NCBI GenBank assembly: GCA_024220505.1
Contig: JAKZZE010000007.1
Span: 930,001-994,000, forward strand
DNA length: 64,000 nt
Reading direction: 5' to 3'
Source of the DNA: Rhizopus arrhizus
Lineage: Eukaryota; Mucoromycota; Mucoromycetes; Mucorales; Rhizopodaceae
The notes under the pieces: generated by a model
Databases searched by the model: none
What the model was told of the DNA's origin: nothing
Seen by the model: only the letters and a program-made list of their open reading frames with translations
In this document: positions 38,949-49,730 of the stretch, one piece after another
How positions within the stretch are numbered: position 1 is the stretch's first letter
Layout: each line of letters opens with the position of its first letter
Position numbers and translations under genes: made by a program

Positions 38949-40587
38949 CAGTAGGTCAAAAAATTGCTGCAAGGAATTGCAAAATACCGGTTTTACAGCT
39001 GGTTGTCTATGGATACTGCACCAAACTATCTCAAACTTTGATCGTTTGTACCTCACTAGAAAGGGCATTTATTCGTCGATTATCTGATATGGACAATGGT
39101 TATTGGCGGAATTTGATATAGTTAAAGGGAATGTTATAAGCATCTGGCATTTTTTACTTGTTTACATATGTTTGGAATAACGAATTTTAATACGACCCAG
39201 CCGATTGTTATCGTATGAATTCACATCCTTGACATCGTAAGAATGTTAGCAGTATATAAAGACGCTTGCAATTCCTTTATTTTAAATTTTAAATTGTCTT
39301 GCTTGCACTATTTATCTTTTTTACCCTATCATCAACCACATGCCTAAACGACTATCAAACGAGAAAGTAAACAATCTCAAACAAGCATTAACTGAGCCCA
39401 CATCAGCGTACGCTATTGCTAAGGAGACTGGAGTACATAAATCAACTGTTAGTAGTTACTTTAGAAGGTTGTTTTTAAACAGGACAATAAATACAGGTGG
39501 TAGACCTACAATAAACTCCAAAGTGACGAAGCGGTTAAGCAAAAGAAAATTCGTTAAAGGGGTTCCAAATACTGCCAAAGAGGTATGCCGGGAGCTGGCT
39601 GAACTTGGCTATGATATCTCATACCAGTCAGCAATTAAGGTACTGAAATCAATGGAGTTCCATTTTTCAATAGAAAAAAAGAAGCTATTTCCGACAAAAG
39701 CACATATGTAGCATCAGTTAGAATGTGTCAACGATCATCAGGATTAGACAGTAGACGACTGACAATAAACGGTATTCTTTAATGAATCTGAGATCAATGT
39801 ATGGGGATCTGATGGTGGTAACTACTATTGGAAAAGGCCAAGTGGTCTTTTTCAACATCGTGACCTGAAATTTACAGTCAAGCATAGAGCTAGCAAGTTG
39901 ATGACGTGAGGCTGTATAACATGCGGAAGTCCAGGATATGACTGCCAAATTTACGATGGAAGCATTTATTCGGATGTTTACCAGCATAATTTGAACACCA
40001 CGCTTCGTGATACTATGGAGCACTATAATTCCGACTGGTCCTACATTTACTTTCAGCATGATAATGACCCAAAGCACAAGATAAAATCTACAGTAGCCTG
40101 GTTGAATAGTCACCAATAGAGTTATATTAACGATTGGCCTGCTCAGAGTCCGGACTTAAATCCAATAGAACATGTATGGCATCAGCTGAATTTAAAGCTC
40201 AGCTGTTACGAACGTAGAGCAAAGAATACGGATGAGCTTTGGGAACGAGTACAAAAAGCATGGAATGGATTTGATAAAGAACTTTGCCAAAGGTACATCG
40301 ATAGCATGCCGGTAAGAATTCAAGAGGTTATTAATAGAAAAGGAGGATCAACTAAATATTAATAAATAAATTCATTTCGTTCAAATTTTCGTTTTTTCAA
40401 ATTTTCAAATTGCGCGCCTCATACTTCCTTCAATACTTATCCAATAGGGCTTAAACTCTTTCGGATTTTTCAAGACATGTAGGAAATCTACTATGTGGAA
40501 ACAGAGGCAGTTTGTACCATTGTGGCAGGATGTACGCTACAAAAATTGAGAAAAATGGATTCCTTGCAGCAATTTTTTGACCTACTG
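38949..40587 (+). mobile_element. Tc1/mariner element D, decayed
   Basis: 1639 bp flanked by TA (38947-38948, 40588-40589), inverted repeats CAGTAGGTCAAAAAATTGCT. Inserted in LINE ORF2. Ends related to the Tc1 in element M. Confidence 0.93.
39340..40362 (+). pseudogene. Tc1 transposase with six in-frame stops and no frameshift
   Basis: A 340-codon frame from ATG 39340 (helix-turn-helix YAIAKETGVHKSTVSSYF) to a natural end at 40362 (NRKGGSTKY). The register is unbroken, but stops occur at 39709, 39745, 39760, 39766, 39907 and 40117. At least three replace conserved Trp codons, and the first catalytic Asp is Asn (FFNESE). Remaining core: FQHDND and QSPDLNPIEHVW. All of these fit G-to-A changes on the coding strand. 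Not functional. Confidence 0.9.
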
Positions 40588-43084
40588 TATATCACATGCT
40601 TGGGTAATCTTAGCGATCAAACGGTTCTGGAATGAGTGATGATGTGCAGTGGATTGCATCAAAGGATACCCAAGATAAGTAAGCGGTTCATCGGAACATC
40701 AGTCATGCCATTGAGTGATACCATGAGAAGCTAGTGCAGGCAGCCAATGAGGATGAGGGGACCCGGATATGGAGAAAGCGATTGTTTTGTCATAATTCAT
40801 TTTGGCATTGGATGCCCGATTGTAGTGTTGAATCAGCGTTTGGACTTCATCGAGATCGGTAGCAGTACGCAGGAAAATAAGCAGATCATCTGCGTATGCG
40901 AGCACCTTAAGCGGTTGAAGAGAAGGTGGACCATGTAAAGAATTGCGAATAGTCGGTAGCGACAAATTTGGAGGCAGAAAACCTTGAATGCTCGTTGAAT
41001 CATTGATTGCTCGAATAAGAGGTTCAATAGCAAGGTTGAACAGGATAGGACTAATAGGATCTCCTTGTCTTAGACCACGTCCGAGAGTAACTGGTAAGGT
41101 AAGGTGACCGTTAACGTTGACCCGCATCGATGTACCATAGAAAAGACTCGTAATAGATTGAACAAATTGTTCAGGAAAACCAAATTGAATCAAGACGGCT
41201 CGAAGATAGTCTGGATGAATCCTATCGTAAGCTTTTTCTTGATCGCATAGAAGCCCAACTTCGTCCGAGTTTCGAATAGAAGCTTGTTCTATAGCTAGAT
41301 TTACCAGAGCACCGTTATCGGCAATGAATCGTTCTTTCATGAAGCCGCTCTGCCAGGGTGATATGAGTGAAGACGTTACCAAGACAAGGCGAGAATTGAG
41401 GAGACGTGTGAAGATCTTGGCATCGCAATTAATCAATGTGATTGGTCGCCAATTCTTTAAGAGACTGAGATCCCCTTTCTTGGGAAGTAAGTAAATACAT
41501 GTTTCAAGCCAAGACTTGGGGAAGAGACTACCAGAAAGAGCATCGTTAAACACACGAAGGATCAAGTCAGAGTACTTTGGATGTTGGAAAATCAAGTTAA
41601 GAAACACGTAGGATAAGCCATCAGTACCAGGGCTGCTGATTTTCGGTGTACGTTTAACTTGTGCGATAATCTCATCCATAAGAAAAGGCGAGGTCATCAA
41701 GTCAGAATCATCATTAGAGATTCGACAAGAATCGGGTATGTGTGAGACCATATTCTCCATTGACGCAGAACAGATAGGATCGGCCGAATATAATTCAGTA
41801 TAAAATTGTTCCGTCACCGCCAGCATTTGATCCTGAGACGAGCATATTGTTTGATTTGCAGGATTCATTAGCGGAGGTATGGATCGTTGAACCAGTCGTG
41901 AGATGGCCGACTTCTTTAGATACCCGGCGTCTGTCTCTCCTCTTTCCCGCCAGGTGCGTTCGGCTTTCAGTATGGCAATTGATGTAATCTCTTGTTGTAA
42001 GGTCTGGATCTGTTGCTCTACTCTCGGTAGGTAAATAGCCAATAGAGAAGTAGGAAACGATCCTCGAAGCAGACGTTGACGTTTGCGTTGTAAAGCAACA
42101 ATTTGCTGTTTGCGCCAATCAACCTTTTGTCTACCAAATCTTCTAGTAAATTTCTTTACTCTTGTTTTTACCATATCCCATAGATCTTGAGGTGATAATT
42201 CCGAAGAAGCAATTTCTTGATCATACAATCGAGTAAGCATGTTTGCCAGTTTCTGTCGATATTCTTTGATATTTGTATATGCAGGATTAGCTCGCCAGAG
42301 ACCGGGACCTGTATCGAGAAGATCGGCCTTGAGAGTTACCTGAAGTAAAGCGTGATCTGTCCATTCGGAATTGAGGAACTCTACATCTGCATCAACATAA
42401 TTAATGGACATGTCGAGAGATACGTAGATATAATCAATTGTGGAACGGGTTGTTGCACCCCTTCTAAACGTGGCAGTTTCTAAGGAACGTAGATCTGTCA
42501 TCACGTTTTGGAAGTGACACTGGAGGAAATGCAACCATTGAGGAGGCGGATTAGATCGATGCGTCCTTGAAGAGGATTGTAGTGAATAATTAAAATCACC
42601 GGCAATAACCATGCGATCAACACAAGAGATAGGGTCATATGGTGATAATTGACGGAAAGTTAACAATGTGTCGAAAAATTCTTGACGAGCTCGATTTGAG
42701 GATGCCGGAGCATAGATTACCAAAATATGAAAGGGAGCCATTTGCCCATTGACATGTGTAACTTGAGCTAAAATACAACGTGAATCGTCTGGAAGAGGGA
42801 TACGCGTTAAAAAATATTGAGGATCAAAGCAAAGAAGACCACAGTATTGAGTCCACAGGGATTGTTGACAACAAAACTGTTGATGTAAAGTTTGTAAATG
42901 AAGACCATTACTACCACTATTATCAATTTCTTGAAGAGAGACAAAAGTGTGAGATTTGGAGCGAATGTACCGGATTAAATGTTTTCGTGAAGTTGGATTA
43001 CTAACCTTGAAGAGGCTGTTGCCATTCAAGGAAAGTAAAGATAAAGCCTTGCGTTTGTTACGATTATTCATAATCATAATCAAA

Positions 43085-44337
43085 TTATAAATTAATTAGT
43101 GTACGAGGTTTCGGTGTCCTAGTGGATTTCCGAACCGACGCATTAGCAGCAAACTTACTTGTAGATTTATCATTGGTTTTAGTAGTAGAGGACGAATTGC
43201 CATCATTGGCGGTTGAAGACGAAGTAGCTTCTTCCGTGGAAGAACTTGTGTCCATCGTTTCAGTTGTCGTGGATGTATCATCGCGCGTTATTGGTTCTTG
43301 TGAGGTGGTAGGCGGTTCTTCATTAATAACCATTGAGGTTGACACGTGTGTCTCGACTTCAGTATCCGCAGACGCATACTTGGATCGATGAGTCGCACCA
43401 TCCGATGCAGACGCGGCAGAAGAAATGGTGCATATGTCCATTTGGGAAGCAAGCTGATCGGTCTCTGTTTCCATTGGAGCTGTCTCGGACGACGAAGGTG
43501 ATTCTTGTTGAGAAGGTTCAGTATTGGCTGGCTCGTTCTCGGTCGTGTTTAATACACTATCAGCTGTGGAAGATGGAGGTGTACGAGAAGGCTGGGTAGT
43601 TACGGTAGAGATCGAGGCGGAGGAAGCGCCTTTACGTCTTTTGCCTAACGCAACTTTCTCCGGACATTGGGCTCGGATATGACCAGCTTTGTAGCAGTAG
43701 AAACATTTACGCTTATTACTAGGAGCTTCTTTACATTCAACAGCACTGTGGCCAATTTCATGACATTACTTGCAATAGGTGGGCATGTCTTTCCAATAAG
43801 CATGGATAAAACATGATGATAATTCACCATTGCTGTCAAGATCGACCCACTGAATGGCATGAGTCAGTTCAAGGAAAGGGTCAGTCTGGTTCGGATCGGG
43901 GGAACAATCCAGTATGGCATATCCAGAGCCAATAAAAGCACCGCTTTCAGTATCAGTGACAATACCAACATCCCGTACAATTCCATAATTGTTCAAAGTA
44001 TTGCGCAAACCCTCCAAAAGGCGTTGTGGTCTTAACCAAGGTAATCGTTGAAGAGTAACACGTTTTATAATAGATCCAGGGCGACAAGCGACGACAGGAC
44101 GTACAATGATCATTCCGTTATCAAACTTAAAACCATCATTACAAGCGGCGTTTCGAAATTCTTTGTTATCGAAATTAATTTCGAGATATCTGTTTGGGCC
44201 GGATTTGTGAACTACAAGACCCACATAGTCTTTGAATTGGTAATAGGCTAATCTATACAATTCACGATCGGATTCACGACGAGAGGTAACGTCAAAGAAA
44301 ATACTTCCAGAAGACTGAGAAACTCCCCAATAGGTTG
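43085..44337 (-). pseudogene. LINE ORF1 with one in-frame stop
   Basis: An open minus-strand frame enters from the adjacent LTR-like block and codes for an RNA-binding-type domain (ITTK-like N-terminus absent; RPVVACRPGSIIKRVTLQRL, GSGYAILDCSPD), then a CCHC pair (CHEIGHSAVEC and CFYCYKAGHIRAQC) and a Ser/Thr-rich tail ending at 43085. A TAA at 43766-43768 falls inside the first knuckle (YCK-stop-CHEIGH); otherwise the frame is continuous. The true start is unclear because the 5' end abuts the ATCTCA end of an LTR-like sequence at 44338. Confidence 0.75.
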
Positions 44338-44550
44338 TGAGATGTTTGGTACTTATAATATGAAAACAGTAAGAAGTCAATAGCTAACAACTACTATTTA
44401 TTCAGTAAGAAAAAGGAGGGGAACTAATAATTTAGAATGAACCCTGGATTATATTGTCTGACTATTAATTATATAGTCTGACGTAGGCTTGACTGAGATC
44501 AATCATAAAATAATAAATAAAGACATCATTAATGACCAAACACGACATCA
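44338..44550 (-). repeat. LTR1-like block of chromovirus copy A
   Basis: 213 bp on the minus strand from TGATGTCGTGTTTGG, directly after polypurine tract GGTAGGGGG (44551-44559), to ACCAAACATCTCA. The same block occurs at 49568-51383 (with a Tc1 inside) and 63408-63621. At ATCTCA the sequence switches to LINE ORF1. Confidence 0.75.
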
Positions 44551-44682
44551 CCCCCTACCAGTTGGTATCAACGTTTGGAAGTTGAATGGGAAGTGTTTGA
44601 ACAGCTATAAATTTTTGTGTGACCTAATTTCTCTTAATGCGCTTACTGTGCCTAAGATTATTATTTGCAGTCACGGTATTTT

Positions 44683-47600
44683 TTACGAAGCCTTCATGAT
44701 GATCTGTTCTTCGATCAGAGCTTTCTTGATTTTGGTGTAGTCTTCGTTTGGGATATCTGGATAAAGTGTTGCCATTACGTTTGGATTGGCGTTTCTTTTT
44801 TCTTTTGTATTGTGAGATTGTCTATTGTGCGACATGATTCCAGACTTTGACTGTTCATTCATGCTTGTCGTAGTCAATAATTTACTAGGGGTGTAGTCTG
44901 AGGGCAATTTTTGCTTTTTATTCTTTTCAGCCTCATTATTTTTCTTTTTTACTACTTCACCCTTTTGGTTTATGGATTTACCCAGTTTGCGCCAATAAAT
45001 GTTAATGGACTCGGGATCAGTAAATGCTTCAGCAGTTAACCAGCTATCATCGTCTTTGCTGTAATTTTTCCAGCGTACGAGATATTCCCTGTTTCCAGGT
45101 TCGCCTCTATGATTGATGATTGCCTCCATTTCGTACAATTCATCTTTTGGAATGACTTCATCCTGTGAAATGATCTTTAATTCTTCTGGAGAATAATTTC
45201 GAGACATGAGCGTTTCGTCAACATCACGAAGTATATAAGCACCACCTTGTACTTGACGTACAACACGATATGGACCTTTGTAAGCCGGGGAGAGACTATT
45301 GTACTGCTCTCTGTCACGCACCATTACGTAACTTCCTTCCGGGAATGTGGACTGACGATTTTTGCTGTCAGCTTTTTCTTTTTGCCTTTTGGTGTAAAGG
45401 TCGGTTCTATCCTGTATAGCAGGGAAGACCACTTGCGACATGTAGTCTATTCTTTTCAACAACTCATCGTGCGGCATGTACTCCTTCTTTTTTAATTCAC
45501 CAGCATCATCCCTGTATTCAATGAAGTCATTTATGTTGCGAGCAAACATCAATGAAAAGGGTGTGGTCTGCAAGCGTGTGGAGATCTTATTGTTGATCAT
45601 GAGCTGTACAGATGGAATGTAATGATGCCAATCTTCAGTGGCACCTTCAAGGAACTTTGCTAATATTTTTTTAGCAGATTGAACATAACGTTCAGCAGCT
45701 CCATTTGCTGAGGGATGGTAAGGAGTGGTATATCTTTTGTCGATACCCATTGCATTGAATAGATTCTCTAAAATTTCATTTTTGAATTCAGAGCCGTTAT
45801 CGCTACATACAAAGTGTCTAGGATAGCCGAGTAAAGAAAATGTATCAACCATGGCACCTGCAACGGTTTTTGCCTTTTTGTCTACTAGGGGTTTCAACAC
45901 GCAGAATCTGGTGCAAATGTCGACTAGAATCAACACATATGTATACATGTTGCTACTAGATTGAAAGGGCCCAATTAAATCAAAAGCATAGGCATCCCCA
46001 GGAACATAAGCGTAGACAGGTCGATGAGGATTATAACCCTTTTTAGCAATATTGTACTTTTGACAGGTATTGCACTTGCTTACATAATTTACTGCATCAG
46101 CTAATAAGTTTGGCCAATGTAGGTTTTGGTTATGGATTGATTTCACAATATGATCAGCTCCAAAGTGTCCGAATTTATGGACTCCATCAAGAATCTCTTG
46201 TCGATCCTCATGTGGTGGAGTGATATAGTCCTTGTCACTGAATTTGGTAGGACTTTGTACATAGAACACTTTTCGGTTCTCTTTTTTCATTTTTAATTCA
46301 TGTTCCTTTTTTAGATTTGGTTTGTAAGCAAGGTTTTGGTGTTTTACTGTGCTACTATTAGAATCACCCCCTGCCAGTTCTTTTTCAGGTGGAAAAAGAC
46401 GTGAAAGAGCATCAGGTAAAACGTTTTGTACACCGGGTATATGGATGATGTCAAAATCATAGGACAACAATGTGTCCATCCAACCCACCATCATGGGGTT
46501 GAGTTCATCTGATGTGAACAAGTATGTGAGCGCTCGATGATCAGAATATAAGGTAAAGTGATGACCATATAAAAATTTGTGAAACTTTTTCAAAGCAAAC
46601 ACAATAGCGAGAAGTTCACGTCGAGTGACAGAATAGTTTCGCTCAGATTGGGATAAAGAACGTGCCATGAAGCCTAGGTATCTGATGGTGGTAACAGTGA
46701 GTCCATCCGACTGTTTTTCGTCAAATTTTTGGAACAGAACTGCACCGATCCCAGTGTTGGATGCATCAGTGGCAACGTAGAGAGACTTAGCAGGATCGTA
46801 TGGACTCAAAACAACGTTGGAACATAATATGTCCTTGATGCTTTGAAAGTGAACTTGCAGTTCAGGTGTCCAATTAATATCATCGATGAACGCAACATTT
46901 CGTAACGCATCTAGAGGAGCAGTGAGTGTGGCAGCACAAGGGATATGTGCACGGAAGTAGTTGACAGTGCCCAACCATTGCATCATTTCTCTGCCGGTTT
47001 TAGGGCGGGGCCAGTCAGCAATATTTGTCAATTTGCGTGGATCCAAGCTTTTCCCTTTTTCAGAAATGCAGAAACCCAACAGATGAACACTTCTTTTGCC
47101 AAAGTGACATTTCTGAGGATTGAGGATCATGTTATGTTGAGTGAGTCTATCAATGACAGCACTAACGGCTTGACAATGTTTTTCCATGGAATCACCTGGA
47201 GTGCCAATCACAATATCATCCACGTACACATGAACATTGGGTAGATCATTGAGAATGAGGTTCATGATGCGCATGAAATGACTGGAGACATGTTTCAATC
47301 CGAATGGTGCTGAACGAAACATGTATTGTCTGTTTCTGTGAGTAAAAGTAGTTTTGACTTGATCTGATTTACGAATTGGTAATCGATGAAATGCACTTTT
47401 GAGATCAAGTGAAGTAAAAATGGTAGAACCAGCAAGGTCATGGAAAATATCATCAATCAATGGTAATGGATAGTTATCGGACTCCAGTAGAGCATTGATT
47501 TTACGAGGATCAATACACGGTCTGTAATCAGTGGGATTACCATTTGCATCCTTTTTTGGAGCAAATGTGATAGGACCATTCCATGGTGAGGGTGGCGCAC

Positions 47601-48459
47601 GTATAATGACACCGTTCTCGAGCCATGTTTTTACAGTCTCATCAAAGATTGGCATCATCTTATTTGCAATAGGATACTGCCGGACGTGTGCATGTTTTCC
47701 ATGAGGAGTATCTAACTTTACTACGGCTTCTGGTAGATTACATAAGGAATGAACATCAATCTGTTGATTTTTATCAATGTGAGATTGCAGCGTCAGTAAT
47801 AAAGCTTCATGTTCATCTGGTGTGCCAGCATTGGAAACATTTGGAATGTATTCTGAGTCTTCAATAGAGTCATCAAATTTGACTTTGTTGTCATCCCAAT
47901 TAGTAGCAACACCAGTAAGGTGGATTCCTAAGATTGGTAATATATCCCTTCCGAAAATAGCGTCTATCTTATCATGCATGTTCAAAACCTCAAATTCATG
48001 AGCTATAATTTGTCCTTTGTACCCGACATTTAACTTATCGGTCACTCCCACTCGTTTAACAGTTTTTTCTTTATCTGCTAACAGTAATGAACCATGAACT
48101 GGAATAACACGCAGTTTCAATTTATTAACAGCATTTTTACTTATGAAAGAAATATCTGCGCCTGTGTCGACGAGAGCTATTAATCTATGATCGTTCAATA
48201 AAAAAGGAGTGTGTAATGAGTAAGGGCTTTGAAGCATAGTGGGATGTGTCTCCTCTTTTGTTTTTAAACTGTAGCAACGAACATTACCTTGCTTATGCTT
48301 CTTTTTCTCCTGAACTTGTTTCAACGCTTTCTGAAACGGACTGATGACTTCATCATCATTTAAAAGGTCATTCATAACCTCATCCGCAGGATGTGTTTGC
48401 ATGATCTCTGGTTCAGTAATGGTCTGTTTCTCGACCTTCTCAACATTATGAACCGCCAT
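44683..48459 (-). CDS. Chromovirus Pol (protease-RT-RNase H-integrase-chromodomain), copy A, intact
   Basis: 1258 residues from ATG 48459. Protease ALVDTGADISF (about residue 95), RT (FTSLDLKSAFHRL; APFGLKHVSSHF; YVDD near residue 395), RNase H (ATDASNTGIGAV; SDHRALTYL), integrase with HHCC (HFGADHIVKSIHNQ .. CNTCQ) and DDE (AFDLIGPF; CSDNGSEF; SANGAAERYV), GPY-like region, then a C-terminal chromodomain (YEMEAIINH .. YLVRWKNYSKDDDSWLTAE). Chromodomains direct integration to chromatin marks (family knowledge). No gag lies between this ORF and the upstream LTR-like block. No stop or shift; the closest copy, B, is broken only by homopolymer changes. Confidence 0.95.
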   Translation of the reverse strand: MAVHNVEKVEKQTITEPEIMQTHPADEVMNDLLNDDEVISPFQKALKQVQEKKKHKQGNVRCYSLKTKEETHPTMLQSPYSLHTPFLLNDHRLIALVDTGADISFISKNAVNKLKLRVIPVHGSLLLADKEKTVKRVGVTDKLNVGYKGQIIAHEFEVLNMHDKIDAIFGRDILPILGIHLTGVATNWDDNKVKFDDSIEDSEYIPNVSNAGTPDEHEALLLTLQSHIDKNQQIDVHSLCNLPEAVVKLDTPHGKHAHVRQYPIANKMMPIFDETVKTWLENGVIIRAPPSPWNGPITFAPKKDANGNPTDYRPCIDPRKINALLESDNYPLPLIDDIFHDLAGSTIFTSLDLKSAFHRLPIRKSDQVKTTFTHRNRQYMFRSAPFGLKHVSSHFMRIMNLILNDLPNVHVYVDDIVIGTPGDSMEKHCQAVSAVIDRLTQHNMILNPQKCHFGKRSVHLLGFCISEKGKSLDPRKLTNIADWPRPKTGREMMQWLGTVNYFRAHIPCAATLTAPLDALRNVAFIDDINWTPELQVHFQSIKDILCSNVVLSPYDPAKSLYVATDASNTGIGAVLFQKFDEKQSDGLTVTTIRYLGFMARSLSQSERNYSVTRRELLAIVFALKKFHKFLYGHHFTLYSDHRALTYLFTSDELNPMMVGWMDTLLSYDFDIIHIPGVQNVLPDALSRLFPPEKELAGGDSNSSTVKHQNLAYKPNLKKEHELKMKKENRKVFYVQSPTKFSDKDYITPPHEDRQEILDGVHKFGHFGADHIVKSIHNQNLHWPNLLADAVNYVSKCNTCQKYNIAKKGYNPHRPVYAYVPGDAYAFDLIGPFQSSSNMYTYVLILVDICTRFCVLKPLVDKKAKTVAGAMVDTFSLLGYPRHFVCSDNGSEFKNEILENLFNAMGIDKRYTTPYHPSANGAAERYVQSAKKILAKFLEGATEDWHHYIPSVQLMINNKISTRLQTTPFSLMFARNINDFIEYRDDAGELKKKEYMPHDELLKRIDYMSQVVFPAIQDRTDLYTKRQKEKADSKNRQSTFPEGSYVMVRDREQYNSLSPAYKGPYRVVRQVQGGAYILRDVDETLMSRNYSPEELKIISQDEVIPKDELYEMEAIINHRGEPGNREYLVRWKNYSKDDDSWLTAEAFTDPESINIYWRKLGKSINQKGEVVKKKNNEAEKNKKQKLPSDYTPSKLLTTTSMNEQSKSGIMSHNRQSHNTKEKRNANPNVMATLYPDIPNEDYTKIKKALIEEQIIMKAS

Positions 48460-48473
48460 GCGTGAATCATTTC

Positions 48474-49140
48474 TGTTTAGGAAAGGGGAGTTTTAGGTAA
48501 AATGTAATATAGTAATCAAAGATAAAGAAATACTATTAGAACTTGGTATCTCTTTATTAAGTTAAGATAACTATTGTATGATTAAGATTAAAATAAATTC
48601 TACATGTAAAAAGTGAGAGTATTTATAGACATGATACGGATAAAGAATTAGGACAGATTTATAATCAATTTGACAGAATAGATGATTACGATTTCTAATT
48701 ATTAGTTTAGCCTGTTCCTAGCTTGTATTGTCAATTATGCTATTGGGATGGTTTCAGATAACTCTGGATAAAGACTATTTAAGGAGACGGTACGGATGAA
48801 TATAATGACCTTTAGTTCCGTGATTGGATATCATTGCTAACAATAATATCTCAGTCAGGATAAATGTTTTCATGACTAATGATGATCCGGTAAGTAATCG
48901 TCATTCCTTATTCAACATGCTCATACTATCACTAAACTATATTACAACCATGTCATCTTATTTGACTATGTGAAGTTAATATGAATAAAGCTTAATATAA
49001 AAATCTAACCAAAGTATTTTATTGATCTGTGTTGGGAATAATGTTATAAATGATTCCAAGTTATGTCAATATATTATTCAGGATCATATCTGATTCCTTT
49101 TACTAAAATAAAGTGACTATAATCTTATGTATCCTTAACA
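48474..49140 (-). repeat. LTR2-like block upstream of chromovirus pol A
   Basis: 667 bp from TGTTAAGGATACATAAG to CTTTCCTAAACA, ending 14 nt before the pol ATG. It has TG..CA ends, a TATA-like CTATAAATACTCTC and AATAAAG. It is matched by 53400-54066 upstream of pol B. On its outer side is GGTGGAGGATAA, which looks like a polypurine tract, as if this were the 3' LTR of a neighbouring element. It does not match the block downstream of pol (LTR1) except at the last 55 bp of the copy at 63408-63678. Confidence 0.7.
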
Positions 49141-49567
49141 TTATCCTCCACCAGATTCAACAACACCTTGTTGATTCGGCATAAAAGTGAATAAGTATGC
49201 GTTATGAAATGTCTAATCAATTTGGTAGATCATTTTCATGCTAAGTTGCGGGGTAATTTACCGTGACTATCTTTGTCCGTTTTTCTTTTTTTTATTATTA
49301 TTTTTTCTCTTTGTTAACATGTTTCTTTCGCCTAATCAAGCTAAGTCACCTGACAAAGGAAGAACTCCCAACAACTTTGCTCGACCGACGAGCCAAACCT
49401 CCACAACTCGACGTAATCCAACTGTACCCTACTCGAAAGCGCACCAACGTCCTGCTGTCACTCGTGAAAGTTTACTCCATGTTAAAACTTCAGCTACCTC
49501 ATCTCATTCAGTTGAATCTGCAACAACTGCTTCTGATACAACGAATCCTGTAATAATTGAAACAACC
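49141..49567 (+). pseudogene. Short gag-like ORF start between the two chromovirus copies
   Basis: From ATG 49319 about 83 codons (MFLSPNQAKSPDKGRTPNN, then Ser/Thr/Pro-rich) resemble the disordered start of a retroelement Gag. The frame runs into the LTR1 block at 49568 and ends soon after. 49141-49318 is non-coding and AT-rich. Assignment is tentative. Confidence 0.35.
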
Positions 49568-49730
49568 TGTCGTGTTTGGTCATTAATGATGTCTTTATTT
49601 ATTATTTTATGATTGATCTCAGTCAAGCCTACGTCAGACTATATAATTAATAGTCAGACAATATAATCCAGGGTTCATTCTAAATTATTAGTTCCCCTCC
49701 TTTTTCTTACTGAATAAATAGTAGTTGTTA

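Larger units (their letters stand above)
37100..43077 (-). pseudogene. LINE ORF2 (endonuclease-reverse transcriptase), split by two Tc1 elements
   Basis: ORF2 starts with ATG 43077, 7 nt after the ORF1 stop. The first 790 or so codons (to 40699) hold an APE endonuclease (VSLQEID; IAGDFNYS; IDYIYVS; WTDHALL) and RT (SSPGTDGLSY; WRPITLINCD; DQEKAYDRIHPDYL; GLRQGDPISPILFN; YADD). A TGA at 40696-40698 then interrupts the frame, after which coding continues (EPLTYLGYPLMQS) to a Tc1 insertion at 40587. It resumes at 38948 (NLSIRGRATVLNTLILS), is interrupted again by Tc1 at 38802, and resumes at 37199 (EKSRNHFDQTN), fading out near 37100. Function: target-primed reverse transcription. This copy is dead. 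Confidence 0.85.
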
